From Clostridium beijerinckii HUN142 (GTDB lineage: Bacteria > Bacillota > Clostridia > Clostridiales > Clostridiaceae): 64,000 bases of DNA. Position numbers and translations under genes: made by a program. This document shows positions 37,132 to 45,846 of this stretch, in pieces (positions within the stretch are counted from its first letter, which is position 1; each line of letters starts with the position of its first letter). A model generated the notes under the pieces. The model was not told where the DNA came from. It saw nothing but the letters and a program-made list of their open reading frames with translations, and searched no databases. The DNA is taken from contig NZ_KK211335.1 of NCBI RefSeq assembly GCF_000621745.1, positions 499,585 through 563,584 on the forward strand. The letters run 5' to 3'.

Positions 37132-38424
37132 ATGTTAGAAAAAATATTTCATTTATCAAAAAATAAAACAACTGTTAAGACAGAAATGCTAGCAGGTTTA
37201 ACAACATTTTTAACTATGGCATATATCTTAGTGGTAAATCCTAGTATTTTAAGTCAATCAGGTATGGACATATCAGCAGTATTTACTGCAACGGCATTGG
37301 CTTCTTTTATTGGTACTGTAATTATGGCCCTTATTGCTAATTATCCATTTGGTATGGCACCAGGTATGGGATTAAATGCTCTTTTTACATTCACAATTTG
37401 TTTAGGTATGAAGTTCTCTTGGCAAACAGCTTTAGCAGCTTCATTGATCGAAGGATTTATATTTATGGCGCTTAACATATTTAAAATTAGACAAGTGATT
37501 ATTGATAGTGTTCCGCCAACATTAAAATATGCAATTAGTATTGGGATTGGTTTCTTTATAACATTTATAGGTCTTCAAGATGCTAAGATGATTGTTGCTA
37601 ATCAGGCTACATTAGTTGGAATAGGAAATTTAAAAGATCCAACAGTTCTTTTAGCTGGTCTAGGTGTTATTATAATATCAGTATTATATTATAAAAATAT
37701 AAAAGGTTCATTCATTATTGGAATGTTTTCTGTATATGTATTGGGAATGATTTTTGGAGTTGCTAAGGTACCTACAGGAATAATATCTATGCCACCATCA
37801 GTTGCTCCAATATTTATGCAATTTGATTTTAAGAGTGCAATGGTAATTGGTATAATACCAGCGATTCTTTCTATGTTATTTATAGATGTTTTTGATAGTA
37901 TAGGAACTTTAATTGGTTTAGCTTCAAAAGCTGGGTATTTAGATGAAAAAGGTAATGTTAAAAATGCAGATAAAGTTTTAACAGCTGATGCTATTGGCTC
38001 TGTAGTAGGAGCATGTTTAGGAACATCCACACCTGTTGCATTTGTTGAATCAGCAGCTGGTATTGCTGAAGGTGGAAGAACAGGACTTGCTGGGCTTACA
38101 ATAGCTGGATTATTCTTCTTATCATTATTTTTCTCACCAATTTTAACGGCTATACCAGGGTTTGCTACAGCGCCTGTTCTAATAGTTTTAGGTGCAGTAA
38201 TGATGGAACCAATAGCAAAGGTTGATTTCTCAGATTTCACTGAAGGAATGCCTGTATTCTTAACATTGATATTGACTCTTTTGACATATTCAATTACAGA
38301 TGGGTTAGCATTTGGCTTTGTTTCTTATGTGTTAATAAAATTATTCACAGGTAAATCAAAAGATATTCCTGTACCAATGTACTTTATTGCATTAGCATTT
38401 GTAGGATTGTTCGCACTTATGTAA
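37132..38424 (+). CDS. NCS2-family guanine/hypoxanthine permease (PbuG/AzgA-like)
   Basis: 430 residues from ATG 37132 with about 12-14 TM segments. AzgA-type features are LAGLTTFLTMAYILVVNP, NYPFGMAPGMGLNA and the substrate-site LGTSTPVAFVESAAGIAEGG. Two starts are credible: TTG 37084 behind AGGAGG, and ATG 37132 behind GGAGGAG. The latter matches the family N-terminus (MLEKIFHLSKN) and is preferred. It lies 180 bases behind a guanine riboswitch, which strongly supports guanine or hypoxanthine as substrate. Confidence 0.92.
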   Translation: MLEKIFHLSKNKTTVKTEMLAGLTTFLTMAYILVVNPSILSQSGMDISAVFTATALASFIGTVIMALIANYPFGMAPGMGLNALFTFTICLGMKFSWQTALAASLIEGFIFMALNIFKIRQVIIDSVPPTLKYAISIGIGFFITFIGLQDAKMIVANQATLVGIGNLKDPTVLLAGLGVIIISVLYYKNIKGSFIIGMFSVYVLGMIFGVAKVPTGIISMPPSVAPIFMQFDFKSAMVIGIIPAILSMLFIDVFDSIGTLIGLASKAGYLDEKGNVKNADKVLTADAIGSVVGACLGTSTPVAFVESAAGIAEGGRTGLAGLTIAGLFFLSLFFSPILTAIPGFATAPVLIVLGAVMMEPIAKVDFSDFTEGMPVFLTLILTLLTYSITDGLAFGFVSYVLIKLFTGKSKDIPVPMYFIALAFVGLFALM

Positions 38425-38434
38425 TAATAAATAG

Positions 38435-38476
38435 AAGCCCCATGGTGTAAGAGAATACACCATGGGGCTTTTTTAT
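38435..38476 (+). terminator. Terminator after the purine permease
   Basis: AAGCCCCATGGTGT pairs perfectly with ACACCATGGGGCTT, then TTTTT. Confidence 0.9.
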
Positions 38477-38508
38477 ATCAAAGATATTTTTTAAGAACGC
38501 CTGAAGAT

Positions 38509-39132
38509 TTATGAATCCATACGTAATTTGATATATTCCTTAATATATTTTACACATTTTTCGAATCCTAGTTTGCTGGTATCGAGAGATAAATCATAGT
38601 TTTTTACGTCTTCCCACTTATTACCTGTATGGTAATAGTAGTAGTCACGCCTATACTTATTTAATTTCTTGATTTCTTTAATTGCTTCTTTTTCTGAAGC
38701 ACCAAGAATATCCATTTCATGCTTAATGCAGTAATTATATGATGCGTGAATAAAAATTTTAAACACATTTGGTTTATCTTTTAAAATATAATCAGCGCAA
38801 CGTCCTATTACAACATAAGATTCTTTGTCGGCTAATTCACGTAATACCTTAGCTTGATAGTTAAACAAATTATCATTTGAAGTAAAGTCATTACTTTCAG
38901 GTGGGATTAATTCGCCATTATAGACTTTCTTTGAAACCTTATATAACAAACTATTTTTTACACCTTCGTCTGCATTAGCAAATAATGATTCATTGATACC
39001 GCTGTCATCTGAAGCCAAACGTAATAACTCACGATCATACATATTTATACCAAAATCTTTAGATAACATTTTTCCTATTGTTGTCCCACCGCTTCCACAA
39101 GTTCTTGTTATTGCAATTACAAACTTATCCAT
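38509..39132 (-). CDS. Cytidylate kinase-like P-loop protein
   Basis: 207 residues of the cytidylate kinase-like family (AAA_26/Cmk-like). The P-loop region is ITRTCGSGGTTIGKML, and VVIGRCADYIL and YRRDYYYYHTGNKW (substrate/lid region) are typical. In true Cmk the P-loop is GPAGSGKST; here Lys is replaced within GSGGTTIG, as is common for this subgroup. Function is not established; it is a probable nucleotide-binding kinase. AAGGAGTGAG site on the minus strand. It precedes the microcompartment locus but is not obviously part of it. Confidence 0.75.
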   Translation of the reverse strand: MDKFVIAITRTCGSGGTTIGKMLSKDFGINMYDRELLRLASDDSGINESLFANADEGVKNSLLYKVSKKVYNGELIPPESNDFTSNDNLFNYQAKVLRELADKESYVVIGRCADYILKDKPNVFKIFIHASYNYCIKHEMDILGASEKEAIKEIKKLNKYRRDYYYYHTGNKWEDVKNYDLSLDTSKLGFEKCVKYIKEYIKLRMDS

Positions 39133-39439
39133 ATAATCTCACTCCTTCCCTATATAGAAATTATACCATATTTTATTAAATTACTCTCGTAAATATGATG
39201 GTCCTAAAGAGGGGTTACGTAATAATTTAGATGAGATATTTTAATGCAACTTCTAGCTGTCAGAGAGGGTGTGCTGGATGATATTAAAAAAAGCATGTAT
39301 ATCTTCGATTAATATCAAGAAAATCACTCGATTTAAATCTAGTGATTTTCTTGATATTTAAATTGAATTATATTAAAGGAAATGAAAGAATTATACATGG
39401 AAAGATACATATGGGTGAGTGGTAAAATGTATTGTTAAA
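39133..39439. other. Intergenic region with a long hairpin
   Basis: At 39311-39359 AATATCAAGAAAATCACT pairs perfectly with its complement around a 12-base loop. Flanking T and A runs are short. It probably terminates the minus-strand GlcG-like gene, about 80 bases upstream. Nothing else is seen. Confidence 0.5.
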
Positions 39440-39892
39440 TTATTCAAGTGCTGCTTGAGCTATCTGAATATCCTCATCAATGCTTCCACCGCTAACACCA
39501 ATAGCGCCAATGATATTTCCATTACTAACAATTGGTATTCCTCCACCTAAAATACAAAGTTCACCATGCCCAACATTTTCTAAACCATAAAGCGGTTTGC
39601 CAGGGATCACTAGATCATTAAGTTTTTCAGTAGACATTTTTAAAGCAATGGCTGTATATGCTTTGCTAAAGGAAACTTTAATACTTATTAAAAGTGAATC
39701 ATCCATTCTATGTTGAGCAATAAGATTTCCGCCATCATCGACGATTGTGATAACAACTGGAACATTTATTAATTCAGCCTTCCTTTCAGACTTTTCAAGA
39801 ATTTCTTTTGCCATTTTTAGAGTTATCTTATTAGTTTTTAATGAACTAATTAAATCATTTGATATCTTTTTTATTAAGTCTTCATTTATCAT
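39440..39892 (-). CDS. GlcG/HbpS-family protein (PduO C-terminal-domain-like)
   Basis: 150 residues. The family pattern is clear: VPVVITIVDDGGNLIAQHRM, KAYTAIALKMST and GGGIPIVSNGNIIGAIGVSG. The same domain forms the C-terminal half of Salmonella PduO and binds heme or corrinoid-like ligands in some members. The ATG at 39892 has GGAG 7 bases upstream on the minus strand; GTG 39901 overlaps the site. It is divergent from the first microcompartment gene, sharing a 388-base promoter region, and so is probably part of the locus. Its role without a B12 enzyme is unclear. Confidence 0.82.
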   Translation of the reverse strand: MINEDLIKKISNDLISSLKTNKITLKMAKEILEKSERKAELINVPVVITIVDDGGNLIAQHRMDDSLLISIKVSFSKAYTAIALKMSTEKLNDLVIPGKPLYGLENVGHGELCILGGGIPIVSNGNIIGAIGVSGGSIDEDIQIAQAALE

Positions 39893-40280
39893 TTTAATCA
39901 CTCCTATAAATATAGAATGTAAATATTATTTTGTATATATGTTTTTATTAAGTTAATTTGATAATATTATATAGCTTAACTTACTTTGTTACAGGTAAAT
40001 TGTAATTGTAAAATATGCAAAATTCAGACTGTATTGAAATTTACATATTTTTAGTTACAATATCGTTATTAATAGAGTTTAAGAATATGTTACGATTATA
40101 AACAGAGAAGTATAAGTGAAACTTTTCATGTGGAATTTTATACTCAAGCTGAATTTAGTTGAATTAATCCAGGAGCGTATAGTCGTTAACCACGCTTGAA
40201 AAAGAGAGTGTTACGGATACTAGCTATTGGATAAAAATAATTGTATTTAATAGTACAATTTCCTAGAGAGGATGAGAAGA
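39893..40280. promoter_or_regulatory. Divergent control region at the left end of the microcompartment locus
   Basis: An imperfect inverted repeat at 39999-40061 has arms ATTGTAATTGTAAAATATG and CATATTTTTAGTTACAAT. A second, AGTATAA/TTATACT, lies at 40108-40144, and GCGT/ACGC pair near 40173-40194. The part before the PduU-like gene looks like a structured leader of 150 bases or more. A TTACAATAT element here recurs at 42166-42174 upstream of the dehydratase and could be a binding site for the AraC-type regulator encoded at 53118. This is inference. Confidence 0.4.
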
Positions 40281-40661
40281 ATGAGATTAAATGATTTAGA
40301 TATAAATAAAACCGATTTAATGAGAATAATTCAAGAAACTGTTCCAGGGAAACAAATTACAATGGCTCATGTCATTGCAAGTCCAGACTCTATTATTTAT
40401 AAGAAGCTAGGATTAGACCCTAAAATTGATTATAACAGGGCAGCTATCGGAATTCTGACTGTTACTCCAAGTGAAACTTCTATAATAGCAGCAGATATAG
40501 CAATAAAAGCATCGGCAATAGAGATTGGATTTATTGATAGATTTAGCGGAACCTTAATTATAACAGGAACAATTTCAGATGTGGCAATTGCTTTAGAGTC
40601 TATTTTAAATTATGCAAAAAATACATTAGGATTTAATGTGTGCAATTTAACAAAAGCATAG
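40281..40661 (+). CDS. Microcompartment shell protein, permuted BMC-H (PduU/EutS-like)
   Basis: 126 residues. The order of secondary structure is the circularly permuted BMC form: an N-terminal strand segment (GKQITMAHVIASPD), then AAIGILTVTPSETSIIAADIAIKA, abbreviated here to AAIGILTVTPSETSIIAADI, then SGTLIITGTISDVAIALESI. PduU and EutS form hexamers with a small beta-barrel cap. ATG 40281 has AGAGAGG 9 bases upstream; ATG 40272 abuts that site. It is the first gene of the plus-strand unit and lies 8 bases before the EutP-like gene, as in eut operons. Confidence 0.9.
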   Translation: MRLNDLDINKTDLMRIIQETVPGKQITMAHVIASPDSIIYKKLGLDPKIDYNRAAIGILTVTPSETSIIAADIAIKASAIEIGFIDRFSGTLIITGTISDVAIALESILNYAKNTLGFNVCNLTKA

Positions 40662-40669
40662 GTGGTTTT

Positions 40670-41122
40670 ATGAGAAAGATTATGTTAGTTGGTAGAACCG
40701 GCTGTGGTAAAACTACTTTGACTCAGGCTTTGAAAGGAAAAGAGATTATATATCATAAGACACAATATGTAAATAATTTTGATGTAATTATAGATACTCC
40801 TGGCGAATACGCTGAAAATAAAAAACTAGCACGAGCGTTAATACTATACTCCTATGAAGCTGATGTAATTGGACTTTTAATGAGCTCTCTTGAAGAGTAT
40901 TCACTTTATAGTCCGAATATTGCTGCAGGGGCTACTAGGGAAGTTGTTGGAATTGTAACTCAGATTGATAATAAAAATGCAAGACCAGATTTAGCCGAAT
41001 CATGGTTAAGACTAGCTGGATGCAAAAAGATATTTCATATAAGTTCATATACTGGAGAAGGAGTACCAAATCTTTTGGATTATTTAAAAGAAGATGGGGA
41101 TATAATGCCTTGGGAAAAGTAA
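40670..41122 (+). CDS. EutP/PduV-family small GTPase-like protein
   Basis: 150 residues. The P-loop is MLVGRTGCGKTTL (G1). IDTPGEYAEN provides a G3-like DTPGE and VTQIDNKNA a G4-like TQID, in place of NKxD. EutP and PduV are microcompartment-linked Ras-like P-loop proteins; PduV has been linked to compartment positioning and EutP reported to have acetate kinase activity. GTG-rich GGTGG lies close to ATG 40670. It directly follows the PduU/EutS-like gene. Confidence 0.87.
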   Translation: MRKIMLVGRTGCGKTTLTQALKGKEIIYHKTQYVNNFDVIIDTPGEYAENKKLARALILYSYEADVIGLLMSSLEEYSLYSPNIAAGATREVVGIVTQIDNKNARPDLAESWLRLAGCKKIFHISSYTGEGVPNLLDYLKEDGDIMPWEK

Positions 41123-41196
41123 TGTAGTATTAGAAGGTCTTAAATTTACATGTAAATGTTTAGAATTTGCAAATTTATGCGAGGAGAGATTTTAAT

Positions 41197-41772
41197 ATGA
41201 GAAAAATTTTAATGTTAGCAGGTGATTTTACTGAAGATTATGAAGTTATGGTTCCATATCAAGCTTTGGAAATGATAGGGTTTAAGGTTAATGTAGTTTG
41301 CCCAGAAAAGAATGAAGGGGAATATATAAAGACTTCAATACATGATTTTGAAGGACATCAAACTTATACTGAAAAACCTGGACATAATTTTCTGTTAAAT
41401 ATGTCTTTTGATTATTTAAAATTAGAAGAATATGATGGCTTATATATAACAGGTGGAAGAGCTCCAGAATATCTTAGGCTTAATACAAGAGTTATTGATA
41501 TTGTTAAGTACTTTATGGAATTAAATAAACCAGTTGCTGCTATCTGCCATGGAATTCAAATTTTAACGGCTGCTGATGTAATTAAAGGAAGAAAGCTAAC
41601 AGCTTATCCTGCTGTTAAGCCAGAAGTAGTTATTGCTGGAGGAGTTTTTATAGATAAAAATCCAGATGAAACAGTTGTTGATGTGAATCTAATAACCTCA
41701 CCAGCCTGGCCAGGAAATACAGCTATTTTAAAAGACTTTTTAAATGCTCTCAATGTGAAGATTCAATTATAG
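41197..41772 (+). CDS. DJ-1/PfpI-family protein in the microcompartment locus
   Basis: 191 residues. The nucleophile elbow reads AAICHGIQ with Cys117; EDYEVMVPYQALEMIGF and GLYITGGRAPEYLR provide the conserved Glu and oxyanion region. The fold covers glutaminase-like chaperones, glyoxalase III and deglycases. GAGGAGAG lies 8 bases upstream of ATG 41197. Its place between EutP and the dehydratase suggests handling of reactive aldehydes or their adducts (propionaldehyde, 3-hydroxypropionaldehyde), which is inference. It lacks an encapsulation-peptide-like terminus. Confidence 0.85.
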   Translation: MRKILMLAGDFTEDYEVMVPYQALEMIGFKVNVVCPEKNEGEYIKTSIHDFEGHQTYTEKPGHNFLLNMSFDYLKLEEYDGLYITGGRAPEYLRLNTRVIDIVKYFMELNKPVAAICHGIQILTAADVIKGRKLTAYPAVKPEVVIAGGVFIDKNPDETVVDVNLITSPAWPGNTAILKDFLNALNVKIQL

Positions 41773-42270
41773 ATAAACGGCATGTAACTTAGAATCATGT
41801 GATAGCTTACCGAAATAAGAAACATTGTTGTTTCACAGGACTACGAAAATTTCGCTGGAAGGTTATAAATATCAGGTTGCATCCATTTAAACTTGCTCCA
41901 AATATTCATTTTGACAAGTTTAAATGGAACAATCAGCCATTAATAATTAATAATCTTCAGCAGCTCATTTTCAAGTGCCTGCTGCATAAAAATGTTTCTT
42001 ATTTCTTGTATATGTATTCAGATAAAGATTTATCATACCCGCCTATCTCAATTATGAGTTTAATTTATAATTTAAAATACAGATCACCTTCTCTTTCGGT
42101 CAGTTTATAGAATACGTCTAATTCACATGCTAGTTATTTATGTGAATTTTGAGGTGGTTTTAATTTTACAATATTTTAGTTTGTATTGTATTACAACGAT
42201 TTCATAAGTCTAATATATAATGAACTTGCACGAAACGAATTTTTACGATCTATTGAGGAGGGAATTATTA
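41773..42270 (+). promoter_or_regulatory. Leader/promoter region of the dehydratase operon
   Basis: This 498-base region has a perfect 13-bp inverted repeat (CCATTTAAACTTG / CAAGTTTAAATGG, 41883-41927), a second stem ATTCACAT/ATGTGAAT (42121-42147) that may end transcripts from the left, and TACAATA/TATTGTA at 42167-42190. A plausible -10 TATAAT lies at 42216-42221, with TTACAA (42191-42196) as a weak, over-spaced -35, which fits activator-dependent control. A 103-codon open frame here (41799-42110) has no ribosome binding site and is treated as non-coding. Confidence 0.5.
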
Positions 42271-44805
42271 ATGATATCTAAAGGGTTTTCAAAACCAACT
42301 GAAAGAGTTGAAAGATTAAAAAGAATGATTGTGGATGCAATCCCGTTTGTAGAATCTGAAAGAGCGGTCCTTGTAACAGAATCATATAAAGAAACAGAAG
42401 GTCTATCTCCTATATTAAGACGTGCTAAAGCCGTAGAAAAAATATTTAACAATTTACCTATTACTATTCGTGAAGACGAGTTAGTAGTTGGTGCAATTAC
42501 TAAAAATCCACGTTCTACTGAAATTTGTCCAGAATTTTCTTATGATTGGGTAGCTAAAGAATTTGACACAATGGGAGCAAGGGTTGCAGATCCATTCCAA
42601 ATTCCAAAAGAAACAGCAGCGGAATTAAGTGAAGCATTTAAATATTGGGAAGGTAAAACTACAAGTGCACTTGCTGATTCTTACATGTCTCAAGAAGCAA
42701 AAGACTGTATGGCAAATGGAGTATTTACTGTAGGAAATTATTTCTATGGTGGTGTAGGACACATTTGTGTTGATTATGGAAAGATTTTAAGAAAAGGGTT
42801 TAAAGGGATTATTGCTGAAGTCATTGAAGCAATGAGCAAAATGGACAAGAAAGACCCTGATTATATAAAGAAACAACAATTTTATAATGCTGTAGTAATT
42901 TCTTATAGTGCAGCAATAAATTTTGCACATAGATATGCCCAAAAAGCTAGAGATATGGCAGCTGTAGAATTGAACCCAACTAGAAAAGCAGAATTGTTAC
43001 AAATAGCTGCTAACTGTGAAAGAGTACCTGAAAATGGGGCAACAAACTTCTATGAAGCTTGCCAATCATTCTGGTTTATTCAAATAATGGTTCAAATTGA
43101 ATCTAATGGACACTCAATTTCACCAGGGCGTTTCGATCAATATATGCATCCTTACCTTAAAGAAGATAAAAATATTTCAAAGGAATTTGCTCAAGAGTTA
43201 GTTGATTGTATTTGGATTAAGCTAAATGATATTAATAAAACTCGTGATGAAATTTCAGCTCAAGCTTTTGCAGGCTATGCTGTGTTCCAAAACCTATGTG
43301 TTGGTGGACAAAATGAAGAAGGTCTTGATGCTACAAATGAAGTATCCTATATGTGTATGGAGGCAACAGCTCATGTTAAATTACCAGCACCTTCATTCTC
43401 TATACGTGTATGGCAAGGAACTCCAGACGAATTCTTATTAAGAGCTTGCGAAGTTGCAAGATTAGGACTTGGCGTACCTGCTATGTACAATGATGAAGTT
43501 ATAATTCCTGCATTAGTTAATAGAGGTGTTACTCTTAGAGATGCACGTAATTATTGTATTATCGGCTGCGTTGAACCTCAATGTCCAAACAAGACAGAAG
43601 GATGGCATGATGCAGCATTCTTTAATGTAGCTAAGGTATTAGAAATTACATTAAATAATGGTAAAGTAGGCAATAAGCAATTAGGTCCTATCACAGGAGA
43701 TATAACAACATTTAAGAGTATCGATGATTTCTATGCAGCATTTAAGAAGCAAATGGAATACTTTGTTTACTATCTTGTTGAAGCAGATAACTGTGTTGAT
43801 TATGCTCATGCTGAAAGAGCGCCATTACCATTCTTATCAGCAATGGTTGATGATTGTATCGGAAGAGGTAAATCAGTTCAAGAAGGTGGGGCAATTTATA
43901 ACTTTACAGGACCACAAGCTTTTGGTATAGCAGATACAGGAGATTCCGTATATGCAATTCAAAAACATGTATTTGAAGATAAAACTATTGCAATGGATCA
44001 ATTAAAAGCAGCATTAGATGCAAACTTTGGACATACTGGCGTTAATGCAGTTAGTACAAGCAATAACAATGCTGATGTTACTGAAATGCAGATATATGAA
44101 GCAGTTAAGAGAATATTAAGCAATTCTGGATCAATTGATATATCTGAAATTCAAAGCAGAATCTCTTCAGAATTTACTTCACCTAAAACAACAGTTTCAG
44201 GAGATTTTGATAATATAAGAAGACTTCTTGAAAGTACTCCTTGCTTTGGTAATGATATAGATGAAGTTGATATGGTTGCTCGTAAATGTGCACAAATATA
44301 CTGCTTCGAAGTTGAAAAATATACTAATCCACGTGGAGGACAATTCCAAGCTGGAGTTTACCCAGTATCTGCAAATGTATTATTTGGTAAAGATGTTGGG
44401 GCATTACCAGATGGTAGATTAGCTAAGACTCCTCTTGCTGATGGTGTATCTCCTAGAGCAGGTAAAGATTGTGCAGGTCCAACTGCAGCAGCAAATTCTG
44501 TTGCTAAGTTAGATCACTTTGTAGCATCAAATGGTACACTTTATAATCAAAAATTCTTACCATCTGCAGTTGCTGGAGATACAGGATTACAAAACTTTGC
44601 TTCTGTAATAAGAAGTTACTTTGATCACAAAGGTATGCATGTTCAATTTAATGTAATTGATAAGCAATTATTATTAGATGCTCAAAAGCACCCAGAAAAT
44701 TATAAAGACCTGGTTGTTCGTGTTGCAGGCTATAGTGCTCAATTTACTGTATTAGCTAAGGAAGTACAAGATGACATTATAAATCGTACTGAACATTCAC
44801 TTTAA
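42271..44805 (+). CDS. Glycyl radical glycerol/1,2-propanediol dehydratase (B12-independent), microcompartment signature enzyme
   Basis: 844 residues from ATG 42271, which follows GAGGAGGG by 9 bases. Residue numbers match the catalytic residues of C. butyricum DhaB1: His164 (GVGHICVDYGK), His281-Ser282 (ESNGHSISPGRFDQY), Cys433 and Glu435 (IIGCVEPQ) and Asp447 (GWHDAAFF). The radical glycine is Gly820 in VRVAGYSAQF. DhaB1 has 787 residues; the ~57 extra residues lie at about 587-643, as in Roseburia-type propanediol dehydratase. It dehydrates a 1,2-diol to the aldehyde. The shell and PduP/PduL/PduT-like partners favour 1,2-propanediol; glycerol is the alternative. It is inactive until the radical is installed by the next gene's product and is killed by oxygen. 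Confidence 0.93.
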   Translation: MISKGFSKPTERVERLKRMIVDAIPFVESERAVLVTESYKETEGLSPILRRAKAVEKIFNNLPITIREDELVVGAITKNPRSTEICPEFSYDWVAKEFDTMGARVADPFQIPKETAAELSEAFKYWEGKTTSALADSYMSQEAKDCMANGVFTVGNYFYGGVGHICVDYGKILRKGFKGIIAEVIEAMSKMDKKDPDYIKKQQFYNAVVISYSAAINFAHRYAQKARDMAAVELNPTRKAELLQIAANCERVPENGATNFYEACQSFWFIQIMVQIESNGHSISPGRFDQYMHPYLKEDKNISKEFAQELVDCIWIKLNDINKTRDEISAQAFAGYAVFQNLCVGGQNEEGLDATNEVSYMCMEATAHVKLPAPSFSIRVWQGTPDEFLLRACEVARLGLGVPAMYNDEVIIPALVNRGVTLRDARNYCIIGCVEPQCPNKTEGWHDAAFFNVAKVLEITLNNGKVGNKQLGPITGDITTFKSIDDFYAAFKKQMEYFVYYLVEADNCVDYAHAERAPLPFLSAMVDDCIGRGKSVQEGGAIYNFTGPQAFGIADTGDSVYAIQKHVFEDKTIAMDQLKAALDANFGHTGVNAVSTSNNNADVTEMQIYEAVKRILSNSGSIDISEIQSRISSEFTSPKTTVSGDFDNIRRLLESTPCFGNDIDEVDMVARKCAQIYCFEVEKYTNPRGGQFQAGVYPVSANVLFGKDVGALPDGRLAKTPLADGVSPRAGKDCAGPTAAANSVAKLDHFVASNGTLYNQKFLPSAVAGDTGLQNFASVIRSYFDHKGMHVQFNVIDKQLLLDAQKHPENYKDLVVRVAGYSAQFTVLAKEVQDDIINRTEHSL

Positions 44806-44896
44806 GCTTATTTAAACATAATAAGTAGGCCCAAATTTTATGCCTTATAAGTTTTATTCGAAAAAGTTTCACTTTATAAGGTTAAGGGAGATGTGC

Positions 44897-45817
44897 ATGA
44901 TGGATACAATTAATTATAGTATGGAAGGAACAGTATTTGATATACAGAGATTTTCTATACATGATGGCCCAGGAATTCGTACAATAGTTTTTTTAAAAGG
45001 ATGTCCTTTATCATGCTTATGGTGTAGCAATCCTGAATCACAGAAAATTAAACCTGTCATAATGTATCAATCTGCGAATTGTATTCATTGTGGAAGATGT
45101 ATTTCAGCCTGCAAAATAGGTGCAATTAGTGTTAATAATAAAGGTTTTATAAATAGAGAAATTTGCACAGCATGTGGTGAATGTAGCAATGTTTGTCCAA
45201 CAAGCTCTTTAGTCTTAAAAGGTAAAAAGATGACTATTGAACAAGTTATAAAAGAACTTAAAAAAGATGCTATAAATTATAGACGATCTGGCGGTGGAAT
45301 CACTTTATCAGGAGGGGAGCCACTAGTACAGTCAGATTTTTCAAAAGAACTTTTTAAGGCATGTAAAGCACAAGGCTGGCATACAGCCATAGAGACTACA
45401 GGTTATGCAAATGCAGAAACTATTGAGAAAGTATTCCCTTATATAGATTTGGTACTTATGGACATCAAGAGTACAAATCCTGAATTACACAAAAAATACA
45501 CAGGTGTTTCCAATGAAATAATTCTTGAAAATGCAAAGAGAATTTCTGAAATATCTAAAATGGTAATTAGAGTACCGTTAATACCAGAGTTTAATTCTAC
45601 GAAGCAAGATATTTTAGAAATATGCAAGTTTAGTAAAACGTTAAATAACATTGATACGATTCATTTGTTACCATACCATACTTATGGTGAAAATAAATAT
45701 GAACTCCTTGGAAGAGATTATCTTATGAAAGACTCACGGTCATTAAAAGAAGATGAGATTGAAGTCTTAAAAAAGATTATTGAGGATCAGGGGATTAAAT
45801 GTATTATTGGTGGTTAA
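44897..45817 (+). CDS. Glycyl radical enzyme activase (radical SAM)
   Basis: About 306 residues. The radical SAM motif is GCPLSCLWCSN (Cys36, Cys40, Cys43). Two ferredoxin-like clusters follow, CIHCGRCISAC and CTACGECSNVCP, as in DhaB2, CutD and BssD. GGGITLSGGEPLVQ is the SAM-binding GGE motif. It uses SAM and an electron to abstract hydrogen from Gly820 of the dehydratase. Start: AAGGGAG at 44884-44890 favours ATG 44897 (or 44900) over the in-frame ATG at 44840. It follows the dehydratase by 91 bases. Confidence 0.93.
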   Translation: MMDTINYSMEGTVFDIQRFSIHDGPGIRTIVFLKGCPLSCLWCSNPESQKIKPVIMYQSANCIHCGRCISACKIGAISVNNKGFINREICTACGECSNVCPTSSLVLKGKKMTIEQVIKELKKDAINYRRSGGGITLSGGEPLVQSDFSKELFKACKAQGWHTAIETTGYANAETIEKVFPYIDLVLMDIKSTNPELHKKYTGVSNEIILENAKRISEISKMVIRVPLIPEFNSTKQDILEICKFSKTLNNIDTIHLLPYHTYGENKYELLGRDYLMKDSRSLKEDEIEVLKKIIEDQGIKCIIGG

Positions 45818-45846
45818 AGATATAATTTTAGAATGGAGGAGTCAAA

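Noticed and set aside
37689..38240. 183-codon antisense open frame inside the purine permease
   Set aside because: Composition-driven shadow opposite a conserved membrane protein.
41799..42110. 103-codon open frame upstream of the dehydratase
   Set aside because: No ribosome binding site, no recognisable domain, and it covers inverted repeats of the leader region.
42271..44805. Choline trimethylamine-lyase (CutC) as identity of the glycyl radical enzyme
   Set aside because: The N-terminus, residues His164/Ser282/Asp447 and overall length match diol dehydratases, and the partners are PduS/PduT-like rather than a cut-type set.
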